Below, piece by piece: positions 1-8,048 of a stretch of DNA of 19,975 nucleotides. Positions within the stretch are counted from its first letter, which is position 1; every line of letters starts with the position of its first letter. Made by a program: the position numbers and the translations under genes. The DNA comes from Ichthyophonus hoferi. Lineage: Eukaryota; Opisthokonta; Ichthyosporea; Ichthyophonida; Ichthyophonidae. The notes beneath the pieces were generated by a model. That model had not been told where the DNA came from. It saw only the letters and a list, made by a program, of their open reading frames with translations, and did not search any database. Where the stretch lies: NCBI GenBank assembly GCA_002751075.1, contig NAOQ01000621.1, positions 1 to 19,975 of the forward strand. Reading direction: 5' to 3'.

Positions 1-198
1 GTGTTGTATTGTATTGTGTTGTGTTGTGTTGTGTTGTATTGTATTGTGTTGTATTCTATTGTGTTGTATTCTATTCTATTCTATTATATTATATCTATAT
101 TTGATTGCACTACACCACACTATTATATTACACTATATTATATTATATTATACTATATCATACTATATCATATTGTATTGTATTGTGTCTATATCTAG
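1..198. repeat. Pentanucleotide-type simple repeat
   Basis: Imperfect tandem array built on 5-base units of the TGTTG / TATTG / TATTC kind, grading into TATTA units. Long open frames on the + strand here translate to repeating Ile-Leu-Tyr-Cys strings and come from the repeat, not from a gene. Confidence 0.9.
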
Positions 199-360
199 AT
201 CTGATTATATTACATTTTCATATCATACTAAACTATTATAACAATTATATTCAATTGGCTCTAATATGATTACATGACTTAGGTATATCTAAATAAGTAA
301 ATAGCTGATTAGGCCTACGCTTTTATTTTTAGACATAAACATATCTTTAAAAGAGATAGA

Positions 361-407
361 ATTTAGATTAGACTAGATTAGATTGGGTTAGATTAGATTG
401 GATTAAT
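361..407. repeat. GATTA-type short tandem repeat
   Basis: About nine imperfect 5-base GATTA/GATTG units in a row. No coding signal. The rest of 200-500 is AT-rich and holds nothing else that could be recognised. Confidence 0.7.
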
Positions 408-500
408 AGATGGGTATACATCGATATGCATAGTTAACTATGGAAATGAGAATAGTCTGGTTTTTATAGGATAAAGTAAATGAAAGTGCTAATAGCAACT

Positions 501-900
501 TTGTTGAAACAGTAAAATATAGGGTACACATACCCTGATAATGACATATGTTAGGTGGTAGATAGACTACAGTGTAGACAAAACTAGAAGCCCCGTCTCA
601 ACCACACTGTAGTTTAGTGGTTAATTTATATGATTATAAACACCTGATGCAGTGAGACTGAACTTGGATCAGCTTGTAAACCTAATATAATATGGTATAC
701 ATGAATTAATCTCAATCTGAATCATTAATACATACGTTTGATAGATAATCTCTATTGTTTTGTACATGTTAACTTATTAAGGCTTAATATAGATTAATAA
801 CAGATAATAAATCATTGGAATGCATTTTATATTTTAATACTAATAAGTACTTAATTAAGAAATTATTGCAGCGTATTACACATGTTCCAATAATAACCTC
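501..900. repeat. Dispersed ~400-bp repeat, copy 1
   Basis: This stretch aligns along most of its length with 2972-3350 in the same orientation. Two blocks are identical: a 29-base block at 578-606 (matching 3036-3064) and a 20-base block around 680-699 (matching 3133-3152); elsewhere the copies differ at many positions and by indels. The 29-base block includes the start of a small inverted repeat (AACCAC..GTGGTT). The copy stops about 20 bases before a candidate exon. It could be an old short transposable element or a local duplication; no terminal repeats or target-site duplication could be defined. Confidence 0.7.
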
Positions 901-920
901 ACGTTAAAATTGGTATACAG

Positions 921-3541
921 GGTGGAATGTGAGGTTGGTAATCTGTGTGATTACGTCACCCACCGTCAGAAATTGGCTACAGGGAAAACCAGTGCCTACT
1001 TACAGGCTGTAGCTTTTGCAGACGCCCACGTGCATCAATTGGAAGGTAAGTTGATTTAAAACATATGTTCACACAGATATTTAAATATATATGTACCTCT
1101 TCTGATAAAATTGTTGCGGAGAAACAATTTAATACAGCGTACTATAATACGATTCAATATAATAGTATGTAGTATTATATAAGATGATATGATATGCTTT
1201 ATTATGTCATAAAAGATGTGTTGTAATATTGTGATATAATGTATTATAAAATTATATGGTTTGATAGAATATAATATAGTGTAGCCTTATATTGCATTAT
1301 GTGAAAATAGTATTATATAATATGGTTGGTTGATAAAACGATATATAATATATCTATGTGCTGTAGTTCCTCTTGGGAAAACTTCTTCTTCTCTCTCTGT
1401 CTCTTTGCGTTTATATTTTAAATTTGTTTTTAAACTAGTCCGATCATTCTAATAAACCTATTCTATTAGCCCCCCTTTATTCCATAGAGACACAGGCGTC
1501 ATTGACCGATGAAATATCATTGCCATCATTGACGACTAGTAAAAAACGAACCTTATCCGACAGTGAAAGTGCTGGTCTGCCAATGGAATCTAAGCAACGA
1601 GACAAAAAAATAGAAAAGGAAGAGAGGGTAGGTACTGGTTTCCAATGCACACTATGTTATATGTATACGTATATACTGTATCATTCTGATCTATGCATTA
1701 GACGATGTAGTATTACATAGAGTATACTATCTAAACAGAGGTACCTCTTAAAAAACAGGTTTTGTCCAATTAGATTCCACATTAATTACCATAACAATTG
1801 CCTAAAAATAAAAATAATTTAAAGCTTTATTAAAATGGACGCAAATATCTCCATATATGGAAGTAAGAATCATATGATTGGTTTTGATAACGCTTTAATT
1901 GGTTTAAGTTAACTGATCGTAGATGAAGGTGAGATAATCTGATCATACCATGTTGTAATGTAGATTGGTAGGCCTGATATGGGTTCCTATTAATGGCAAT
2001 CCCTATATATATACGTTATATATATGTATATATATTATATTATACTATTAGTATAATATACTGTTTTTATAGTACTGCTTACCACTACTAATATACTATT
2101 GCTGTATCACACCTTTTTCTTTATTTGGGTTCTTATCTGTGTACTGTATCACCTACCCTCATAAATACTTCTTTCCTTTAGCTTCCAGTTGTGTACCGTC
2201 TTAAATCTTCAACACAGTGGGCGGCATACCAACCAACTACTACCATGGTTACTAAGACCAGCCCAATGAAAAAGAAGAAAGTGAAACTGACTAAAAAAGA
2301 GCGGGAGGTAGGAAGCTTTTTTTGTGTTTTTATTTGTTTATTTATTTATTTATACTCTTACTTATCTGTCTGTATGGTGTTATATCATATTATTTGCTTC
2401 AACAACATATTAAGTTATTTCATTCTTGTGCAGTCTGTTATACAATTTATTGTTTTATTGGCCATGGCCAATTGATCTAGGTGATCGTGATCGCATAATG
2501 CGCCGGTAAATAAATCAGATTGTATTTCCTAATTAGGCATTAGTTCTATGTAGTACTAGGGAGAAAACCGGTAGTTATATTTAGAACTTAATTTTGATTA
2601 TTGAATTCTATAGCTTTGCTATTATCAGTTACAATGCTGAACCAATAGAGTAGAGCGATCTATTCCTATTAAAGCATTTGACGTACTAATTGGTTTAAAA
2701 TTATGCACAATGGATGTATATATATACGCAATTGAAATTTAATAGTATGTTAAACTATATGCTCAGAGTGTGAATATACTATGACTATATTTATACAGGG
2801 TTAAACCAAAAGTATGATATAGCATGATATAGCATGATATAATATTTTATGTTATATTATGTGACTATGGTTGCATTAAAATACACTATAACAACGTAGT
2901 ATTGCAATAGTTTCACTAGATCATAATCGCATGAGTAATTTGATCTTCTCAAAAACAAGTGACAGGTATAATTTGTTAAACAGTAAGATATAGGATAAAC
3001 ATAATGCGTCTTTATCTTAAGCGGCTATGATGTAAACAAAACTAGAAGCCCCGTCTCAACCACATTTGTGGTTAATTGATACCATTATAAACACGTGTGA
3101 TGTGATGAGGTTGAATTGGAATCAAACGATATACCTAATATAATATGGTATATCGGTATCAAACTCGATATGAGCCATTTATACGTAGGTTTGGGTAATC
3201 TATTGTTATAATACATGTTAGCTCAATACTTAATATATATGAATAGCAGATAATAGATAAATATAAAATATTTTACATTATAAGGCAAACAACCAAAGAA
3301 ATAATTAAGGAATCGTTATAACGTTTTGCACATGCTTCAATAATAATTAGAATAACTTTACATAGCTTCTACCTCCTCTGGCCTTATATATATATATATA
3401 ATAATAATCATTATCTATTTTTTTCTTTCCACTCACCATCAACCTTATATGCAGGAGAAACAACGTACCCACCAGGAATACATTGCTCGGCAATTGGCCT
3501 ACTTTAAAGAGATTGACAACTTTGTATTGGAAGTTGAATAG
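921..3541 (+). CDS. Sororin-like cohesin regulator (3' part of a split gene)
   Basis: Exons seen: 921-1045 (least certain; could start at 1006), 1488-1627, 2182-2307 and 3455-3541, stop TAG at 3539. Joins fit in phase (1, 0, 0), with donors GTAAGT, GTAGGT, GTAGGA and AG acceptors. The last 28 codons end in FKEIDNFVLEVE. From memory of human CDCA5, this end aligns without gaps to the C-terminal sororin domain: E-[YW]-x-A-x3-A-x-F-x4-[DE]/x-F-x-L-x-V-E-stop. A lysine run (MKKKKVKLTKKERE) lies just upstream, as in vertebrate sororin. Exon 1488-1627 is Ser/Thr/Lys-rich and probably disordered, which suits a phospho-regulated factor. Sororin binds Pds5 on cohesin and protects sister-chromatid cohesion from Wapl; nuclear. 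No KEN box or FGF motif was seen; these could lie in 5' exons outside the window. No start codon or promoter was found. Confidence 0.65.
2972..3350. repeat. Dispersed ~400-bp repeat, copy 2
   Basis: Second copy of the repeat at 501-900, here inside the last intron of the sororin-like gene. It shares the 29-base identical block (3036-3064) and the 20-base block (3133-3152). In this copy the inverted repeat is tight, AACCACATTTGTGGTT, and would fold as a short hairpin. It ends about 100 bases before the terminal exon. Confidence 0.7.
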
Positions 3542-3642
3542 TTTGTCGTAGTTTTTATTATACTATTCTAAAATCAAATTTTATCATAGGCCAATTTAAT
3601 TTAAACAACCATTTATATTTATGGGCTGCCAATCATTGTCAG

Positions 3643-3648
3643 ATTAAA
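3643..3648 (+). terminator. Candidate poly(A) signal ATTAAA for the sororin-like gene
   Basis: ATTAAA lies about 100 bases after the TAG at 3539-3541, the usual distance for a short 3' UTR. In DNA this AT-rich the hexamer also occurs by chance. Confidence 0.3.
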
Positions 3649-3937
3649 ATTTTCCAGCTATTATCTGGAAGTGTTATATTCTAAATATGCCTATGTATAT
3701 ATATCTTAAAGAGATATCTATTAAATCCTGTATTCATTATGTTGATGGATCTGTGATGAATAATTACTTATATGCCTATTTAGACGCTAGTCCTAGAATA
3801 TAATATTAAGTGCTACAAAGGTAGGCAATTTTAAGCGTTTAAATAGTGCCAAATACCAATCAAAAATCATTAATTGCTAAACTAAAGCAACATGAATATT
3901 ATGATTGGTCCTAACTTCTCATGTAGATGTTTTTCAG

Positions 3938-4106
3938 CCAGTTTGCAATCAGTCGGGAGCTTCTGGAGTTGCTCCTGGTGATCAAGCAATTATAACAAAT
4001 ACTACGTTTAAGTTCCAACAAATATTATTAGTAATTACTATTGCATATGTAGTCAAAAACAAAATAGTTCGTGCAATCCAAACCTACCAATTAGAGGACA
4101 TCTCGG
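3938..4106 (+). CDS. Candidate isolated exon, product unknown
   Basis: A 56-codon open segment runs from a good acceptor (TTTTTCAG, ending 3937) to a donor of the type used by the neighbouring gene (GTAGGT at 4107), with phases 0 and 1. The first half has balanced composition (GASGVAPGDQAIITNTT); the second half is hydrophobic (residues about 26-36). No partner exon, start or stop was found nearby, and 56 open codons can arise by chance in this DNA. No family recognised. Confidence 0.2.
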
Positions 4107-4119
4107 GTAGGTGCTAAAT

Positions 4120-5070
4120 GTTAGCCAATCCAATTCGATGGATAAGCATTCAACCAACTAGTGGTAGTTATTTTTCCGATTACACATGCAATAGTTACTA
4201 CACTCTCCAAGCTTTATCAACCTTACGGGCCTAGACCTCAACTTCCATTGACTTGCTTAATAATAAAATGTCTTAGCCTATCTGTACTCCATGTATGCAA
4301 GGGTGCACGTTTAAACACCTCTTAATTCGGTATTCCCTCAATTACAATTGGATATAGGTCACGGGGAACAACCCTGTATATAAATAGAACTAACTGAATG
4401 AAACTCTTAAATTTGAGTATTCTACTCTAAGCCAATTGATTGATAGTTTAATTAGTGACCATTATTCCCAGTAGAACTGAGATATTTGATTCAAATCTAA
4501 AATGCGTTCTTTAATAAAGAGGGAAAATTAGAAATAAATTTTTTTTTTGAATAATTAATAGAGAATATTAATAATATATCTAGTTCGTGTGTAGTATTAT
4601 ATATATATTATATACATTTTACATATTATACAGTAGTATATACTATTATATATATGACATTAAATTCTATTACATATTTTTTTTTATATTATATACTATT
4701 ATATACTATTTATACATTATGTATAGTATATACCATTACATTCTCTTAGAAATGGCATGGGTATCTTTTGTGCGGAATTCTATTTGATGTTCAGTGCTCC
4801 TGACTTCTTCTAGTCAATCTATATAATTATCAACTTGTAAGGGACAGGCTAAAGCCCTCACAATTTCAGCTGGTTGAGGACGTAATTTTTCTGAACTCCG
4901 ATATGCTTTATATCTCTTACTTTTCAATATGCAATATTAATAATAACTATGATCTGAACCAATGTGTTAATAGATATGCACTATACAGGAATTCTTAATG
5001 GCTTGACTGTACCTGGCCGGACTGGTTAACCTTTTGGTAAAGAATCTGGATAATATTTATCACTTGAGAA
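4120..5070. other. Gene-poor AT-rich stretch
   Basis: No convincing exon. It contains a run of TA-rich low complexity at about 4560-4740 and one member of a short repeat pair (4380-4439). The open frame at 4587-4787 is Tyr/Ile-rich and follows the low-complexity DNA. Confidence 0.5.
4380..4439. repeat. 60-bp dispersed repeat, copy 1
   Basis: Aligns without gaps to 6531-6590 at roughly three quarters identity. The shared core ACTCTAAGCCAAT at the right end is exact. Too short to assign to a transposon family. Confidence 0.55.
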
Positions 5071-5459
5071 TCAAAAGACATAATATAAATGAGTAATAAA
5101 TAAAGTAAAAATAAATTTCTGAAAAGGTTTTAGACAATTATTAAACCATGTTAATTGCATCAGTAACTTTATTACTGTTTTGGGAACATATGATAAACGA
5201 ACAAGGAAGAAGCGCCAATAAGTATACGTGGGAAGTTCTGATTGGTTTTTGTTATATGGAAATACATAACACGACTGGGTCATAGACCTATAGACTAGAC
5301 AACAACTTCCTCTTAACCTTAATAAATAACTATAATGGAATTTAAGGAACATGGTAACAATCGCAAAGGATTGTTTATCTAAGCGTAGTAAAGAGCTAAG
5401 TTCCAAACCAATTTAAGAATACTATTTAGCAAGTAGTAAGGGGGTGGTTACAAAATATT

Positions 5460-5525
5460 GCCTACATGAAATCTTGCAGTAGGCACCAAGTTACCTTAGA
5501 CCTATAATAATAGGTGTAAGGTAAC
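5460..5525. repeat. Two adjacent hairpin-forming inverted repeats
   Basis: First arm pair: GCCTAC (5460-5465) with GTAGGC (5479-5484). Second: 5490-5503 with 5512-5525, where GTTACCTTA-x-ACCT pairs with AGGT-x-TAAGGTAAC, one mismatch and an 8-base ATAATAAT loop. The second stem has 13 matched pairs, well above what chance gives in such short spacing. It may be a transposon end, a structured transcript or a cruciform site; no gene sits next to it. Confidence 0.6.
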
Positions 5526-5529
5526 CCGC

Positions 5530-7900
5530 AATTACAGTATATATAAGCTTAATATTTTAGGCCTATATTACTAATCGATAATAATAATATGCCGAGGAAT
5601 GTTATTATCAGATATCTTGTTATTACGATAGTAATGGATAAACACTACAATAGTAGATATACTCCAACCACCATTGTAATTTATTGCTCATGTGGATATA
5701 TAGTTATTCCTGGGCTTGAGCGGCAATTGTTGGTTCTGTAATCACATTTTTGGGATTAAGTTGTGGTTTATAAATATGCATGCTACATACCATTACAGTA
5801 TAATAAGAATATTATGTTTAGCAAGGACTAAATGTGGATGGCTGTATTATGCCTGCCCTGCGGAATCCTTGCAAGTCGCATATATAGCTGTAGTAATCAA
5901 AAATATTAATTGGGATGCATAATCACATGCTTAGTTACCACTATACTTTTATAGTGTTTCGCCCTACCATAGCAACAATACTACTATTATTGTAGATAGT
6001 TTTGCGGATGAGAGATATATGGGTTTATATAAGACAACTACTTATTTATTATATTTTATAATCAATAAATGGAATACATTTGTAATGTTTACTTCACATT
6101 TGATATTTTTTTAACTATATGGATACCTTGTAATTTACTGAAGAAATTTACTAAAAGTATCATGTAAAAAATATACACCACCTTAACGTTTTGTTGAAAT
6201 TACTAATTCGTGCACTATCTAGACAAGACGCATGACTATAGACAGTATTATATATTCAATAATAAAAATGCATTATAGTAACACTCACTAGATATTAAAA
6301 GCAAATACTAAACGCCGCTTATATCATACATACTACTTCTTTGAGTATATTAGCACTGCAGAAGGAGAATTGTTATATTATATTATTATATTGACAAATG
6401 AATAATTGTTTTGTTTCGCTTATGCAAACCAATGAAAACCATCATACCAAACACAACTGTTGGTTCAATGTCATACTATTTATAGTAGGATTCTATCGTT
6501 TTATATACCTATATATATAGGTGTACTAACATAAATACAACTAATAGAGTGAAGCGCTTAAACCTGGGTAATCCACTCTAAGCCAATCGACCTGTGATGG
6601 AGAAACACGTGAGATTATTATTGGCTATAATATTTGCAACTATTTTAAAATATAAATGTACTAAATTGTACTAAATTAATAAGGACTATTAGTACAGTGA
6701 CTTTTTAAATCTTATTGGCTGTATCTCGTCCTCTTTAATGTATGATATCTTTGAATTATAAACTAACCCCTTATGTAAGGGAGTTTGTTTCGTTCTATAT
6801 TTACCAGCCAGCTATTTCTTTGGATAATTAAATTTCATTACAAAAAATATCAAATTATTAGAGTAATAAATGTATATATTAATATATAGTATATGAACAG
6901 ATTTACGATCGAGTTAATCTATATGAGATGGTACTATTTAATTGGATAGCATTAATAGGCAAATTGATCTACCGTAATTTTTGATTGTCAGATTGTAATG
7001 TTTAGAAGATGCTGATTAGGTGTACTGGAATTAAAATACTTCCATTGTCACATATAGCTACATCTACAATGCATGCAAAGTAACTAATTATAGTTGTCTA
7101 TTTAATTGATGATGAGCTGTGAAGAATTCTGTATGAAAATTCTATACTTAAAAATTATAAAATGGTTTTGTGTGAGACAGATAGGGAATTCCTAATTGTT
7201 TAATGATATTGAACAAAGGCTATACAGTTTTTATTCTTATTTTTTTCCTTGCAATCCTTGGCTGCTATCCTGAACATAGATGAGATAATTACTACATAGT
7301 TTGATATTAACTGTATTAGTAACACCACAGTGAGATAATACTTACAATATAATGCTGATCGCAACTACAGCAGAGGCTGAAAATTACTAATGATTTGTAT
7401 ATTCATATATTAGTTCTTATATTGCTTTGAGTTATACTAATATAATAGATTGGTATATATTTAGGGACTTAGTGATAATAATCTAAGTATGTAAATAAAA
7501 TAATATATTGTACTATAATATAATATAGCCTAACATAATATAATACAATACAATATAATGTCAGCCTCTAGTCTATTTGCTATATACTAGTACACTACTT
7601 TATCTTGCGTATTTGTTGCTAATTTTAATTGCAAACTGATTTGAACTACTATGAGCCAATCGCCTTAATTATTCATTATTTATTCGCCGATTGATTTACA
7701 AATATGCAAATCAATCTCTGATTAATTAATTGCTAAAGTGATTACAGACCATATATTAATATATTAAGATAAATTTAACTTCTAAGGTAGAATACACAGT
7801 CTAACATACAACTATCTATAACACTGTCTGTGTAGTATATAATAATATATAATATAAATCGTCTATAGTCTTCATAACCCCTGATGGTTCTACTCCTATA
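5530..7900. other. Gene-poor AT-rich stretch
   Basis: No exon could be supported. Visible items: a 7-bp stem around 5939-5956 (CACTATA..TATAGTG), the second copy of a 60-bp repeat (6531-6590), a hairpin at about 6760-6790 built on CCCTTATGTAAGGG, and AT-rich simple sequence at about 7495-7560. The 68-codon frame at 5716-5922 has no splice context or recognisable product. Confidence 0.5.
6531..6590. repeat. 60-bp dispersed repeat, copy 2
   Basis: Partner of 4380-4439, same orientation. Differences are mostly scattered substitutions. It is preceded by the palindrome ACCTATATATATAGGT, which the first copy lacks. Confidence 0.55.
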
Positions 7901-7983
7901 TAAAGTGTATCAATAAATACAGAACAAAACAAACACTGTCTCTCCTCAGAATTATTAGCTGGGAATAATTCAGATTACATTGT

Positions 7984-7989
7984 TTTATT
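7984..7989 (-). terminator. Poly(A) signal of the F-type lectin-like gene
   Basis: On the minus strand AATAAA follows the TAA at 8051-8049 by about 60 bases, and a GT-rich stretch (GTGTTTGTTTTGTT, about 7940-7926) lies some 45 bases further on, the usual arrangement of signal and downstream element. Confidence 0.6.
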
Positions 7990-8048
7990 CAATCAGTACA
8001 ATCACCAGAATTGTATCCAACCAAATGGGAGTAGTCTTTTACCGTTAA

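Noticed and set aside
1-241. Two overlapping open frames of 65 and 75 codons
   Set aside because: They are translations of the 5-base simple repeat.
559-700. tRNA-derived SINE head in repeat copy 1 (TAGTTTAGTGG resembles an A box)
   Set aside because: The second copy lacks the A-box-like bases and neither copy has a convincing B box at the right distance.
2191-2475. 94-codon open frame
   Set aside because: Only 2182-2307 is exon; the rest is read-through into the intron past the GTAGGA donor, with a switch to Phe/Ile/Tyr-rich sequence.
5716-5922. 68-codon frame with several cysteines
   Set aside because: No spacing typical of a known zinc finger and no gene context; length within chance.
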